From Ehretia macrophylla (lineage: Eukaryota; Streptophyta; Magnoliopsida; Boraginales; Ehretiaceae): a stretch of DNA of 64,000 nucleotides. The notes under the pieces are model-generated. The model ran no database searches. It saw only the letters and a program-made list of their open reading frames with translations, and was not told the DNA's origin. A program made the translations under genes and the position numbers. The DNA is taken from positions 88,778,825-88,842,824 of the forward strand of contig CM075764.1 in the NCBI GenBank assembly GCA_037974665.1. Reading direction: 5' to 3'. Positions 10,691 to 23,207 of this stretch are shown here, in pieces (the first letter of the stretch is position 1; every line of letters begins with the position of its first letter).

Positions 10691-13537
10691 ATGGCAGCAA
10701 TAATATCAGTACAAGTGCCTAGGATCAAGCTTGGCTCGCAGGGCATGGAAGTCTCCCAACAAGGGCTGGGCTGCGTGGGCATGTCTGCTCTCTACGGCCC
10801 GCCCAAGCCCGAGCCCGAGATGATCAGGCTCATACACCATGCTGTCGAGTCCGGGGTCACCTTTCTTGATACGTCAGATTTTTATGGACCTCACACCAAT
10901 GAAATCCTCATTGGCAAGGCTAGTACTTTTAAACACGTATATGTAATGCATGCATTTAAATTTGCATTCATATTTTTGCATGTGTGATTATTGAAGAGAA
11001 TTTTAATGTTAGATCAATTTCTAACTAAGCGTTTTTACTGGTAAAATAGTTGTCACTAAAGTGTTGTTTCCTACGTTTCATTTCGAGAAAGACTTGTTTA
11101 TGCATGCGCTAATTAAATTTGAACCACTTTTTTGTTGGAAGGATCATGCACATAATGACATAAATACATTAGAAACACAACACTATTTAATAAATAACAA
11201 TCATGATACTTACACACCTACCTAGAGGCGTATAACATATAATTCTAGTCTCATCTAATATGGTACACCCACTTTGTGGTGTGTGACACTTAAACACAAC
11301 CTAAATAGCCTTATTTAATTATAGATTATAATTGCTAATTAATCCCATACTTTATAGTATTTTATTAACCTCTAATTATACTTCTAGTTATCTTCAGTAT
11401 TTGATTATGCTTGGGATTCGAGCCATATTCAACATTTTTAGTATCTTATTTCCAAATTAAATTGCTTGAGGGAAACAGTGTGCATGCGCACATGTGCATA
11501 CGTATTTCATCACTCATTTCTCACATCTTATGTATTAGTCGACATGTAAAATAATAAAGAGAACCAAAAAGGTTTTATATTTTAGCATACTAACTAAGAA
11601 TTCATATAAAAAATGAAAATGAGTGATAAAAATAGGCTTGTATCTAATGATATTTATATGTATCATACGTTTTGCGTAATGTTGCTGACTCAATGAAATT
11701 GGTGTAGGCTATGAAAGGAGGCATCAGAAATAAAGCACAAATAGCAACAAAGTTTGGCATAAAATTGAAGGATGGCCAACTGGAAATTCGTGGTGATCCA
11801 GGAAATGTGAAAGATTGTTGTGAGGCAAGCTTGAAACGGCTCGGCGTCGATTACATTGATCTCTATTACATCCATCGCGTTGACACTCATGTGCCTATTG
11901 AAGTTACGGTCTGTCTTCTTGCCATAACAATAACTATTGACGAGCAATTTTTAATTTATGCACAAAACTCTAAATACGATGTGAGATTCAAAAAAAGGTC
12001 AGTTGTCTAAGGGGGAAGTCAAAGCTTCTCTCCAGTACCACAGCTCTTTCATGACCCACGACTTAAATGTTGATTTGATAATCCCCTAGAAGGGTCCAAA
12101 GGCAACAACCACCATAAACATTAGACATTCAATTACTTAATAATCCCCATCTGGTAGGCCCCTACTTAAAAGGAAATAATTCTATAGCCATGGCTGCTTA
12201 AGTACTAGTTATTTATTTATTCGACCTCAATGAATATTGAATGCAATGAATGTCTTGTTGATAAAGATGAAAGGGGTTTGGTTTTGGACATCGGATCAGC
12301 TCTTTCTCCTATGAGGAATTATCAAATTATTGGCTTTAGACAGGGATTTTTTTTATGTCTGTAGGAGGAGAGTTATTGCTACAAATCTGGCATCAATTAA
12401 CCATTGACATACTGTACATTTCACGAGCATTATCATATACCACTCTATTTTTATTACTCAAATATCACTTCTTACATAAATACTTAGTTGGCATTCTAAA
12501 ATAATAAACTTTTAATTTATCTTTCTTCTTTTACTATGCCAACTAAGCATATAATAGGTAGTGGTATTTAGGTGATAAAAATAAGGTGGTATTTAGCATT
12601 TCTCACATTTCACAAATAGCCTATGATGTTTTTCACCTTTTAAAAAAAATTTATTCGTATTGTTTAAAAGTCACTCTCTTGTTCCTCAATATTTATACTT
12701 CTCCGCAATGGGCTTAGTCTCTAAAAATGTAAAAAGTTTCAATTTAATTCCCAATGTTTGTACTTTTTTAAATTAGTCTCCAAACTTTCATGTGTAGATC
12801 ATAAATTAAAATTTCATGGCAAAGACTAAACTGAAACCTTTTGCAAACTTTGGACACCAAGCGCATTATTTTTAAAATAATGAAGACGAAATTTGAAAGA
12901 AAATGTAAAAATTGGGTGATAAATTGAATTTTTTTATAATCTTTGAGTACTAAATGTGTCACTTTTGAAACAACTTGAAACTTTTTGCATGTAGCATAAT
13001 TTTATCCATGTGTTATCACCTTGAATTAAGACCATGATATTTGAAGCATTCTCATACATTATATTTTTTAAATGAGTATTATTATATATCACCCTTGTAA
13101 TACTTTACTTCTTTTTTTTTATTATAAGAATTCTTATGGTATAAAGAGATATTTGACGTTTAATAAATAAAATTTTATTCTATACACAATGAGTAAAACA
13201 TCACTCGAGTGACAAAAGTATTACTTTTTTCAATGGCTTAAGAGTAATATTTGTGCATGACTTTTTGATCATCAAATTAAAGCTACTTCAAACTCCTGTT
13301 TCACATGAAGCTATGTTTAATGTTTGATATATCATTTACTAGGTGGGAGCACTTAAGAAACTAGTGGAAGAGAGTAAAGTGAAGTATGTAGGTTTGTCGG
13401 AGGCTTCAGCTTCAACAATAAGAAGGGCAAATGCTGTTCATCCCCTTACTGCTGTCCAAAATGAGTGGTCCTTGTGGTCAAGAGATTTGGAGGCAGAAAT
13501 AGTGGATACTTGCAGGTGAGGAATCTATACATATGTT

Positions 13538-13590
<53 letters not shown>

Positions 13591-14174
13591 CATGTTCAGA
13601 ACTTACTGAAGAAATCGTAATTAGCAACTCGATGTTTACTTTCAGAGAACTTGGCATTGGACTTGTGCCCTACAGTCCTCTAGGACGAGGATTCTTTTCA
13701 GCAGGTCCTAAGTTATTCGAGAACTTGTCAGAAGGTGACTTCCGTAAGGTAAGCATGTTTATCCATATTTATGTGGAATTTGACGTGAGAGATTGATAGT
13801 GATAAAATGATAATATACATAATAATTTGTCACATTTTTAATCTTAGGCAACATTTGAAAATCATTGCCAAAAAGCTAAAAATAATTACAAATGATTTTA
13901 TGTAACTGTTTTTTAACCTTTGAATTCTCTCTTGTTGTTTATTTTCTAATGCAACAGTTTTTGTTAAATAAGTAGTAACGGTAAAAAAAAAAAAACCCCA
14001 TTGCAATTGATTCTTTTAGCAACGTTGTTTTTTTCTTCTAAAAACTACATGATAAATGTTATTCTATTTGAAACGGTTTTCAAAAGTAACAATAACGGTT
14101 TTTAATACTTTTTGTGACAGTTTTTGCTAGTTATTGCAATGGTAATTTTACCGTTGCAAGTTCGTCATTCTTAA

Positions 14175-14226
<52 letters not shown>

Positions 14227-16854
14227 CATTTCTCTTTCCTCATTTTTAATGAGTTGCACTTGAATATATTTTTCTAAATAGGTAGCAATGAGACTCGAAT
14301 CCAAAATCTTTTGATATTTAACTCTCTAATTATGTTACTAATCATCTCATCTACAAGTAAAGTTGTTAGAGAAAAGTTTATTTTATTCATTTATTATCTT
14401 TAATAATCAATACTTTTGTGAACAATTTTAAAAAGACATAAATAATAATCTCTTGCACTTACAATGCTATTTTCTAAAACTTTCAATATTTTTTTCACTT
14501 GTCGACAGCAATGTAGAACTAAGAAGCAATAAAGTCTCAATTTTGGAGAAAAATGGGAAATAAGGGGATAAAAATGAAATTCAAATTAATCAACTTATTA
14601 ATTTTTTTTCTATCTTTTTAAATAATCGGTTTTGATAGTTTCTCATTTTCAACGAATTAAGCTCAAATTTCTTCATGAATAAAATATCCCAAGACATCTC
14701 ATCAAATAAAAATGTAATAAGCAGCGATTTTTGTCCGTTGCATGTAAGCCCATAATTTTACATACCATTGCAAAATAAATAAATAAAATAAGCAACACTT
14801 AATAAAATATTGCATATCCTAGATTCTGCAATGTTTAGAAGCAATAATAACAAAACTGTTGCAAAAACCTCTATTTAAGTTGCAACTAGGCTATAATTTT
14901 ACAATCCGTCACAAAAAATGAATGAAATGAGCAACACTTAACAAAAAGCTTTGCATATCAAAAATATTCCAATAGTTTGATACAACTTAAAAAAACCGTT
15001 GCAATAAATTACCTATGGCAACGATTTTTTTACTTGTTTAATTGGAGCATTGCAAAAGATCTAAAATGTGATAGACAATCCAATTCATTTTATCATAATT
15101 GCATAATCATTTTACCATCATTGATCAATTTCTTAACTGTTACTCATAACGTTAAATACACAGTTGGCAATCATAGAGTAGTTCAAGTAAGGCATTATAT
15201 AGTCAACTTTGGATTTAAGAGGCAAGATTTGAATTTGCAAGGTTTCAGCCTTTAGATGGTTGGTATGAACTGAGGGCTCCTATATATTTATACATATATT
15301 GTATGCATTAAAAATATTATCTATAATAATTAGGGACGGATGTACATATATGTTAATGGGGGCTACCTCTCACTGAACTCAAAAGTTCTTAAAATATAAA
15401 GATATATTTAGAATATTTTTAGTCTAAAAAAGTTGTTCCAACTATCTATTGAAAAAAAGATTATTTTTATATAAATATTAAATTGTGTGTTATAATTTTT
15501 TATAAAAAAAAATTTCAAACCACCCCGAACAATTATTATTTCCTAAGATTTGTCTAATAATTATAACCTAACTCTAAAGTTGAACTCAAGGTTAGAGAAT
15601 AAACCATATGCAGACTTGTAAAATCACATGTATGATGTATAGTCAAAAAACAAAAAACAAATTAGACAGAAAACATGCCAAAATATATCAATACCCTTCT
15701 AAGTAAACTTTGGTAGACAAGAAAGATATAGTTATAAAAGTAAGATAGATATTTACTAGCTAAATGAAGTAAGTTGACTTAACTATACCTGGAATGTTGA
15801 ATTTTCGTAACATAAGCCTTTGGCACGGACACTTTAACAAGATTACAATTTCATGTTGGATGAGTGTCGAGCATTAATATGACCTAAGTGTCTGTGTCCC
15901 TACTTTGACTTTTATCTTTTTTAAATTTGACATTTTAAAGGAGTAAAATCTAACATGTATATTCTACGCTGTCTTTGATCTTTTTAATTTGACATGATCA
16001 AAGCAAACACATGTCCACGTTGGAATTTGTGGCCTTAATTGACTGCAAAGTCAAGATCTTGTTAGCTAGTTAATCCAAAATTTTAGCAAAAAGAAAAATG
16101 AATTGCAGAAAATAAAAAAAAGGATATTATTAGCTATAATCTTATAATGAAGACATTCTTATTATCCCACTTTGATTGACCTAAACTTTGTGTAGGAATG
16201 TGCTGGTGCATTACGAGATATATAACCTATAGTAGATGTAATTTAGTTTTATATAAGGTGAATTTTTCATCATAAACAATAGAATAAAATAAAATACATA
16301 TATATATATATATATATATAGAGAGATAAGAGAGTTTTTCTTGAATAAATCTAATGTAATTTCATTGGTTTTCGACAGTTGAATTGTCGTTGCTCATACA
16401 AATAAAAAATGTATATAGAGCATTGTTCTTGAACAAATTTGATGTAATTTCATTTGATTTCGACATTTGAATTGCCATTGTTCATACAAATTAATATAAC
16501 ATTTTGTAGGGTTTTCCAAGGTTCCAATTAGGAAATCTTGAGCATAACAAACAAATATTTGAGCGGATTGATAACATGGCAGAAAGGAAAGGATGCAACC
16601 CATCACAACTAGCATTGGCATGGGTTCATCACCAAGGAAATGATGTGTGTCCCATACCTGGTACCACTAAGATTGAAAACCTCAACCAGAACATTGGAGC
16701 TTTATCAGTAACATTGACAAGGGAAGAAATGCATGAATTGGAGTCTTACTGTTCAGCTGATATGGTGAAGGGTGACAGACACACCTTCATGTCAAGTACT
16801 TGGATGAACTCGGAAACCCCACCGTTGTCCGGGCCTCTGTCGAATACTCGATAG
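10691..16854 (+). CDS. Aldo/keto reductase, perakine reductase / auxin-induced PCNT115-like, 5 exons (AKR1)
   Basis: NADPH-dependent reductase of carbonyl substrates, probably cytosolic (no signal peptide). Exons: 10691-10918, 11708-11908, 13343-13515, 13646-13748, 16510-16854; together 1050 bases, 349 codons plus stop, one continuous frame. The catalytic tetrad is visible: D60 and Y65 (FLDTSDFYG), K91 (ATKFG) and H132 (YYIHR). Further family motifs are KYVGLSEAS (157-165), YSPLGRGFF (210-218) and the cofactor-binding CPIPGTTK (282-289). Length and exon order fit the plant AKR subfamily of perakine reductase and PCNT115-like proteins; the substrate cannot be told. Introns 2-4 have GT-AG ends. 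Intron 1 needs a GC donor (AAG|gctagt) to give the family sequence GKAMKGG. Intron 4 (2761 bp) is filled with repeats. An AATAAA signal follows the stop. Confidence 0.9.
12426..12605. mobile_element. MITE with ~69-bp inverted arms in AKR1 intron 2
   Basis: The left arm (12426-12494, ending cttagttggcat) pairs with the right arm (12536-12604, beginning atgccaactaag) over almost the full length, with few mismatches. The central loop is about 40 bases. The segment 2 copy is at about 48354-48535. No clear target duplication was seen. Confidence 0.75.
12640..12985. repeat. Degenerate foldback repeat in AKR1 intron 2
   Basis: This has the common plant repeat style of caatttaattcccaatgtttgt and aattagtctccaaacttt. 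Its ends resemble each other in inverted orientation (ttgtttaaaagtcact against aagtgacaaaa read backwards). The copy in segment 2 is at about 48575-48925. It is a likely old non-autonomous DNA element. Confidence 0.4.
13538..13589. repeat. TA microsatellite in AKR1 intron 3
   Basis: A run of about 20 TA units fills much of the 130-bp intron between exons 3 and 4. The counterpart at 49462-49489 is shorter and is flanked by an inverted catatgtt/aacatatg pair. Confidence 0.85.
14178..14225. repeat. TA microsatellite in AKR1 intron 4
   Basis: About 23 TA units. The homologous position in AKR2 has expanded to over 230 bases of compound repeat. Confidence 0.9.
14281..14378 (-). repeat. tRNA-derived SINE-like fragment in AKR1 intron 4
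   Basis: On the minus strand a B-box-like ggattcgagtctc follows a gatgagatgattagtaac start, the arrangement seen in plant tRNA-derived SINEs. The segment 2 copy is at about 50371-50468. The A box is weak. Confidence 0.35.
16333..16500. repeat. Two-copy ~89-bp direct repeat before AKR1 exon 5
   Basis: Two adjacent units contain ttcttgaa.aaat, gatgtaatttcatt, ttcgaca.ttgaatt and gctcatacaaat in order. The second unit runs up to the splice acceptor of exon 5. The same pair is in segment 2 (about 52170-52340). Confidence 0.75.
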
Positions 16855-16856
16855 AA

Positions 16857-16862
16857 ATAAAA
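16857..16862 (+). terminator. Polyadenylation signal of AKR1
   Basis: AATAAA lies immediately after the TAG stop. It is close to the stop for a plant gene, so the real cleavage signal may be a later AT-rich element. Confidence 0.35.
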
Positions 16863-17325
16863 GTATTGTTACATATTATCAGATTGATGTTTTATCTCTC
16901 TTCATATGATAAGCGTTTTTATTTTATAAAGAGAGATTTGACATCATATATATGAAATCTTACCATATAAATTAAAAAGGGATGAAGTATCACCAAAGTG
17001 ATATAAAATATTACTCAATACTTCATTTAGTTCCTCTCTCTATGAGAATTGACTTTATCCCTATCTTTGTGTAGGAAGATAGATCTCTTTGGTCCCCCAA
17101 ATATGATAGGCATGAGTTATGTATAAGAAAAGAATATGAAGCTAAATGAGATTATATATTGAGCTATTAAATCTGGTGATAAAAATTAAAATTTAGATCC
17201 TTTTGAATTTTGGACTTATTTTGGGCAAAATTCAATTAAACTCCCAATCTTTTCTATTTTTAGATCTCTTCCTATTTTTCTTCTTCAAAAACAAAAAATC
17301 TTCCCACCATACCCATGAGAAGGAT

Positions 17326-18149
17326 GGCATAACCCGTCATGACTTATCGGACTCCAACGCAACCATCCTTTGCGAGTTTGTCTCTACGTACGACCTTCCT
17401 AAGCTTATTGGTTAGATTTTCATTCTTATTGACTTTTTCCAATTGAGGTTCTGAATAGTTTGATGGAGGTGGTTGCTCCTCCTACTCAATACTCTCTGTT
17501 GTTGTGGATCTTATTGTCATCATTTTAAAATATAGAGAACCAAAATATAATTTTATTAAAAATTGGAGCACCAATAGGATTCACGTATACACTATTAATT
17601 ACTGTTAAGTTACACTTGGACAGTTTTAATATTTTAAATGGGTAGCGGTGGTGAGTTTTGAACCGAAGACCTTTTGGTACCTAAACTCTAATACCATGTT
17701 AAGTTACCACCTCATCTAAAAACTTAAACTTTATTATATTATTTATTATATTCAACAATTACAAACCTTGGATTGTCTTAAGGGAATTATTTACAAATTA
17801 CCCTTCATGTATAGGTAGTGGCACTTTACTCCGTGATGTATTATAGTGATCACTCAAATCCTTTGACTAACGATCTAATGAAACAAGATTAACATCAATT
17901 TTATATTTCAATATTACATGTCGTGACTGTATGGTATGGAGAATTCTAAGGATTTTCAGTTGATCGTGGATTGAAAGAACATGCTTCTTTGATTGCCAAT
18001 TGATAGTTCCTTTGAACATGTTAGTTAACGCTCGACCTTAACGTTCCTAATTTTAAATATGACTCAACATTGACATATATTATATTAAACTTTTATGCCT
18101 TGCAGCTAGCCTGTACTAATAGTTTGGATGATCAAGTAAAATATCTTTC
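17326..18149. other. Spacer between AKR segment 1 and block B
   Basis: Apart from the SINE-like piece listed separately, no gene or clear element is visible. The homologous place in unit 2 is interrupted by the CACTA element, so only the first bases after 17325 (ggcataacccgt) can serve as the empty insertion site. Confidence 0.6.
17638..17737 (-). repeat. tRNA-derived SINE-like fragment
   Basis: On the minus strand: gatgaggtggtaacttaac, then atggtattagag (A-box region), then ggttcaaaactc (B-box-like), then ccaccgct.ccc. This order is typical of plant tRNA-derived SINEs. The poly-A/T end is not clear. Confidence 0.45.
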
Positions 18150-18324
18150 AATAGACCCAAGTAAGTGTGTGCACACATGGTAAAAGTACTTGGTTTTTTT
18201 TTTTTTTTACAAAAAAAGTACTTGGTAAATGGATATAGATTTCACATATTGGCGTATGATGATCGAAGACTGTAATGAATAGTAGAGTCTTCGTTGAAAG
18301 GACAACGTTTTGATATGAAGGAGA

Positions 18325-18867
18325 GTATTTGCTACAGTTTGTTGACTAACACTATTGAGTTAAAATACCATAATTTGACTTTGAAATGTATGAGAGTTGT
18401 TCTCTTCAAGTGTGAGTGGTACAATTATCAAAATGGTAAGGGATTAAAGGTTCATTTAAAATATTGACTGACTTATATAAATGTGAAGAAAATATACCTA
18501 AAGTATGAACCTTTTGTCTTAGCTGAATAAGCACATCCATTTTACTACGCCAAGTATCCAAATTCTAAGAGAGACTGAATAAATTGGTGGGCTGTTTGTT
18601 AGATCAAACCAAGGAATCACTATGATATGCCTAGGGAAGAGCATGAAATAGATGAACACTTTCCTTTTTATATAGGAGGATGAAATGGACGTGCCATTAA
18701 TACTACCGAATGATAACGATTTTTTTATTCGTTCTCCTGAGTTAGGTCAATATATTGGACTAGTTGGAGATGATGAAGATGAATACCAGGGTGATGATAG
18801 CGATAAAAATTGTGACAATGAGTCTTACAATGGTACGGAAGTAGACGATGATGAACTGTCTTATTAA
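18325..18867 (+). pseudogene. CACTA TNP2-type transposase C-terminus (DUF4216-like), copy B
   Basis: This is the second copy of the DUF4216-like region, with the same stops and the same frame break before the acidic tail. The tail is open from 18685 to 18867 and keeps five codons (EYQGD region) that copy A lacks. The sequence tatag just before the tail could be an old splice acceptor, which would explain the frame offset without an indel. No complete transposase lies upstream, because the homology starts at 18150. Confidence 0.65.
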
Positions 18868-18894
18868 TATTAGAACTAATGAAGTCAATGTGTA

Positions 18895-18896
<2 letters not shown>

Positions 18897-18946
<50 letters not shown>
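18897..18946. repeat. TA microsatellite in block B
   Basis: About 24 TA units after the CACTA TNP2 tail. The same place in block A (735-749) has about 7 units. Confidence 0.9.
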
Positions 18947-18948
<2 letters not shown>

Positions 18949-19027
18949 GTATTTGAGTGTTTGTATGATAGAATCGACATTAAAAGAGTTTAATATATAA
19001 AATGTTTTTTATATTTTGTATGTATAC

Positions 19028-20350
19028 TTACAATACATATATACACATTGATAGCTAGAGGTAGAGGCTCACAGAGATATCCACACTCTCTGGGTCACTG
19101 TCAAGACCAAATGCTGACGGTGCTTCTGGTTCTTCACAGGCCTCTACATGTTCTGGTGATCGAGCCTTCCCTACCACCCGAGCTCCATCTCCTGGATTGT
19201 CACAGTACCTATCTGACATCCAGGTGCATGACGAAGATACGCATGTAGATATTGGTGGCACACCTACCAGCAGCGACCCACGTTAGTCTACATAGCCAGA
19301 GTCATCAAGTCAAGCCGAGGGCACTACAGATTGGCAAGGGTTCGATTTTCACTTGTTAGAGGCTTATACAACATGATTGACAGATGGACGTACACATGTC
19401 TGGATGTAAAACAATGGGTAAGCATTGATTTCCATCTAATTGTGTAAAAGGTTAATTCATTTTTCCATTACAAATATAACATTATGTATATTTTATTGTT
19501 AACAAATTAGTACTAGCTGCGTGACCCTTCGAGAGTTTAAGAACATTCTCATGGGAGGATACACCGGAGCATGGACTACATATTCAAAGGTTATGCTAGA
19601 GATTAACGATCAATGGTTTTTCTTCCTTGTGGTTGTAGAGACATTACAAGTGGTATCTCTATGAGAGTCAACGCGTAAGGAAGCATTTCCATATGAAGGT
19701 AGGGGAAAGGATCAAGGACCAGTTGTACAAGACCTGTTGAGAGAACAAGAGGTTTGACTGGACTTCTGAGAAAAGTTGGGAATAGATGAAAGTGCGATGG
19801 CAGGATGGCAAATGGGTAAAGAATGCCTTACAGAAACAAGGATAACCAACTTAAGTCCCTATCTATGTACTACACTGGCTTCACCCTATTTCATGATATC
19901 AAGAGGCAGATGGTGTGTATCAAAAATATTTTAATTAACTTTTGTACGTGAAATTATCTATTTCATGTCTTATACACTTGCCTAATTATTTTGGACTCAA
20001 AAAACAGCTAACTAAATTTTGTATTTGTGTTGCACACAAGACGAAAAAGAAGGCCCGCCGATCACTTGTGCTGAGGCTTTCAAGGTGGCTCACACTAAGG
20101 GTAACAATCAGGACATACAATTTATTGATCTGAAGGCTGGTAAGATGATAGTAAGTATTTAAATTGTATTTTTCATTTCATTAAATATGTTTAATTAATG
20201 TAATGATAATACTAATTTTTTTGAAAATTTTGACTTTATAAGAACCATATAATGAGCTACTCCAGTAGCGTGGGGTTGCGAGCCAAGCCGATCTACCGTA
20301 CTATTAGTTAATCTCGACCAGATCTTCCGCATAGGTAGGGTAACACACGA
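19028..20350 (+). pseudogene. CACTA second ORF remnant (Transposase_24-like), copy B
   Basis: Copy B carries the same pieces in the same order: Ser/Pro-rich N-terminus near 19060-19285, HYKWYLYESQ near 19645, CAEAFKVAHT near 20065, and YNELL...VASQADLP near 20235-20290. Some stops in copy A read as sense here, for example a Trp codon near 19788, so the two copies decayed partly independently. The copia LTR ends the remnant at about 20358. Confidence 0.5.
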
Positions 20351-20358
20351 TGTCCCCA

Positions 20359-20527
20359 TGAAGAGATGGAAAAGTATATATTTTCTCATATATTCAAGGG
20401 TTACATGTATACTCTATTTATAATACAAGAGTAACTATGATAAGCAACAAGGATAAGTACAAGCAGAAGTAGTTACAACAAGGTAAATCAAAACCAATAT
20501 AATTATCCCAATAATTATCTTCTATCA
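20359..20527 (-). repeat. Copia 3' LTR, copy B (169 bp)
   Basis: This has the same structure and exactly the same length as 2159-2327. The stop of the RNase H frame lies a few bases before the TG on the minus strand, and the GAGGAGGCG polypurine tract separates them. A 169-bp LTR is short for plant copia elements but within the known range. Confidence 0.62.
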
Positions 20528-22546
20528 CGCCTCCTCAAGCGAAGTAGGGTCATGAACTGTGAGCTTGGATCGAAGGAGATGGAAACGATTAATGGACAAT
20601 CCCTTGGTCATTATGTCGGCAAGCTGATCAAGAGTAGAAATGAAACGAACAACAAGATCCCCAGAGGCAACTTTCTCACATACAAAATGTACATCTATCT
20701 CAATATGCTTGGTGCGAGCATGGTAGATAGGATTAACAGTGAGATAAGTGGCACCAATGTTATCACACCAAAGTTTTGGAGGCGAAGTAACCGATACCTC
20801 AAGTTCAGATAAGAGAGTTTTCAACCAACATAGCTCAGTTGTAGCAAAGGCAATGGCCCTGTATTTCGCCTCTGTACTCGAACGGGAGATAGTAGTTTGC
20901 TTGCGAGCAGCCCAGGAAATAAGATTAGAAAAATACAATAGCCATGCGAACTACATCAATCATCCGGACACCCCGCTCAATCAAAATTCGAATAAGCATG
21001 AAGACTGAGATCACTGGACGCTTTAATGTTAAGTCCATACGAAGTGGTATCCTTGAGATAATGTAGAATATGTTTTACAGCGATCCAATGAGGCTCGGTC
21101 GGAGAATGCATGAACTGATACACTTTGTTCACTACAAAGGCAATATCAAGTCTAGTAATTGTTAAATATTGAAGAACCCCTACAATACTGCGATATAAGG
21201 TCGGATCAGATAAGGGATCGCCGTCATGTTGCAAAAGTTGCTGATTGGGCGCAATGGGAGAGGAGACGGGTTTTGCCCCAGTGAGCTTAGCACGAGCAAT
21301 AAGATCCAGTGTATACTTTTGTTGACTTAAGTGAATTCTTGTATAACTAGAAGTAACCTGTATGCCTAAGAAATAAGAAAGGGAACCCATGTCCTTCAAG
21401 GCAAACTGTTGGTTTAATAACTTGGCAACAGAAGAAATTGTTTGCTCATTACTTCCTGTCAAAATGATATCATCAACATAAACCAACAAAAACATAAGTT
21501 CATGAGAGTCACGACGAATAAACAGAGATGTATCAGATTTAGCTGGATGAAAACCAAGACCCTGAAGACACGAACTCAGACGAGAAAACCATGCTCGAGG
21601 AGCCTACTCGAGCCCATAAATAGTTTTCTGTAGACGACAGACATAATCTGGAAAAGTCGGGTTAGTGTAACCTGGTGGCTGAGCCATGTAGACTTATTCA
21701 GTGAGCAAACCATGGAGAAAGGCATTTTTGACATCAAACTACCTTATGGACCAATGCTGGGATAACGCAATACTCAGAACAACCCGAATTGTAGTAGCTT
21801 TAACCACCGGACTGAAAGTCTCATTATAATCCACACCCGCTTCTTGACTATACCCCTTGGCAACGAGCCTTGCTTTGTAGCGATCAACTGAGCCATCTGA
21901 TTTACACTTAATGCGATACACCCATTTGCACCTAACAATATTAACATTCTGAGGTTTAGGCACCAAACTCCAAGTGGCATTGTGTAACAAAGCATTATAT
22001 TCTGAATCCATGGCTGCATGCCACTGAGGGGATTTAGAAGCCTGAGCATAGGTACTAGGCACAGACGTAAGAAATTGTGCGAAGACATGTGAAACATGAG
22101 CTTTAATCACTGCATTGAATGTCATAAAATCAGGATCTTGTCGCAGTTTTAACGTGTGATCTTTGGACTGTGTAACCATTAGGTGTTTAGAAGTAGCAAC
22201 AGTGTCAACTTCCATCAAAGGCACATCTAGACGTTGAGGCAAGACTCCTGAGTCAACATTATAAATATTGGAATTTGCGATGGGCAGTGGAAAGAGACTC
22301 GGACAAGAGAGCACATGGGTGGAAGCAATATTAGATGAAAGAAATATGGACAAAGCATTGGGAGGAGAGAAATGATGAAAAGAATGGGACAAGGTGGTCC
22401 CACACGTCGGCTGGGCTGAAAAGGATGGCAAAGCTGATGGGAAATTCTTCCATCAGCCATGGCTTTTGGTCAACCAAAAAGTTATGGATAGAATTTTGAC
22501 ACGTCATCATCGTGGGGCCTAGCGTATAGTACACTATATTATGCAC
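20525..22546 (-). pseudogene. Ty1/copia pol fragment (RT-RNase H), copy B
   Basis: Same fragment as 2328-4340, with the same 5' truncation point. RVT_2 motifs and YVDD (~21475) are present. The RNase H end is better preserved here: SWAARKQTTISRSSTEAKYRA, then the TKHIEIDVHF and LADIMTKGL motifs, ending at 20525. A 7-bp deletion near 20925 breaks the RT-RNase H junction, and the stop after WSIR is shared with copy A. It is non-functional. Confidence 0.9.
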
Positions 22547-22780
22547 ACTTACATTAATACCCTCATGCTAAATGTATAAATGACTATAATATTCTCGTGG
22601 GTCCTACCAATGTATTTATTTATATTGTCCAATCTACATGGATCCCACAACCATATCTATTTAAAATAAGTAATTTACTTTGTTGCCCTTATGATCCCAT
22701 AATACTCAATTGATTTGGAAATCTAAATGTCACATCACCATTTAATACAATCACATAAGCATTTAATACATTTAAAATAC

Positions 22781-23207
22781 TTCTCCTTCTACTATAAAAA
22801 ATTCCCGCTCAAAATTTCAGTGAGTGAAAACGATACAATCTGTAGATGGACGTTTTGAATTAGTAGAAAACGTATTGTTATTCTTAGTAAGGCATTTATA
22901 TTAATTGGTGAAAGAGTAGAAACGTTGGGTTAATGTATAGTACTTATATGATTATTTGTAATAAAAGTAAATTATTGTATACATTATTGTTAGTAAGTTC
23001 TCCTTCCAATAAAAAAATTTTCCACTCAAAACTTCGTTGAGTAAATAAACGATACAATCTATAGAGGGGCATATTGAATTAGTAGGAAACATATTGTTAT
23101 TCATAGTAAGACTTTTATATCAATTGTAGAAATGTGAAGTTAATGTATAGCACTTACATGATTATTCGTAATAAAAGTAAATTATTATAAAAATTATTGT
23201 TAGTAAA
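22781..23207. repeat. Two-unit ~217-bp tandem repeat, copy B
   Basis: This is the counterpart of 4581-5007, with the same two units (from 22781 and from about 22998). The repeat therefore arose before the segmental duplication. The remaining AT-rich sequence from 23208 to 23923, like 5008-5720 in copy A, shows no other feature. Confidence 0.8.

Larger units (their letters stand above)
13850..15165. repeat. Non-coding repeat field with TTGCAACGGT motifs in AKR1 intron 4
   Basis: Motifs of the form aacggttttt, accgttgcaa and gcaacgatttttt recur in both orientations (near 14020, 14095, 14150, 14720, 14860, 14993 and 15020). This is the look of subterminal repeats of a non-autonomous DNA element, with the TA tract and a SINE-like piece inside. 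No defined termini were found. Confidence 0.4.
7425..17325. repeat. Segmental duplication, AKR segment 1
   Basis: This aligns along its whole length with 43317-53240: the same LTR fragment, MITEs, AKR exons and introns in the same order. Homology begins at ttttaccactatac and runs through ccatacccatga, where segment 2 is interrupted by a CACTA element. The main length differences are in intron 4: a 250-bp piece near 14890-15143 is absent from segment 2, and the TA-rich tract is much shorter here. Confidence 0.95.

Noticed and set aside
13020..13240. Possible further MITE in AKR1 intron 2, similar to 16870-17015
   Set aside because: The arms match only weakly (gtcactcgagtgat-like core), and no ends or target duplication could be fixed.
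14977..15255. 92-codon plus-strand open frame in AKR1 intron 4
   Set aside because: It lies in a repeat field, has no motif, and most of its length is missing from the AKR2 intron.
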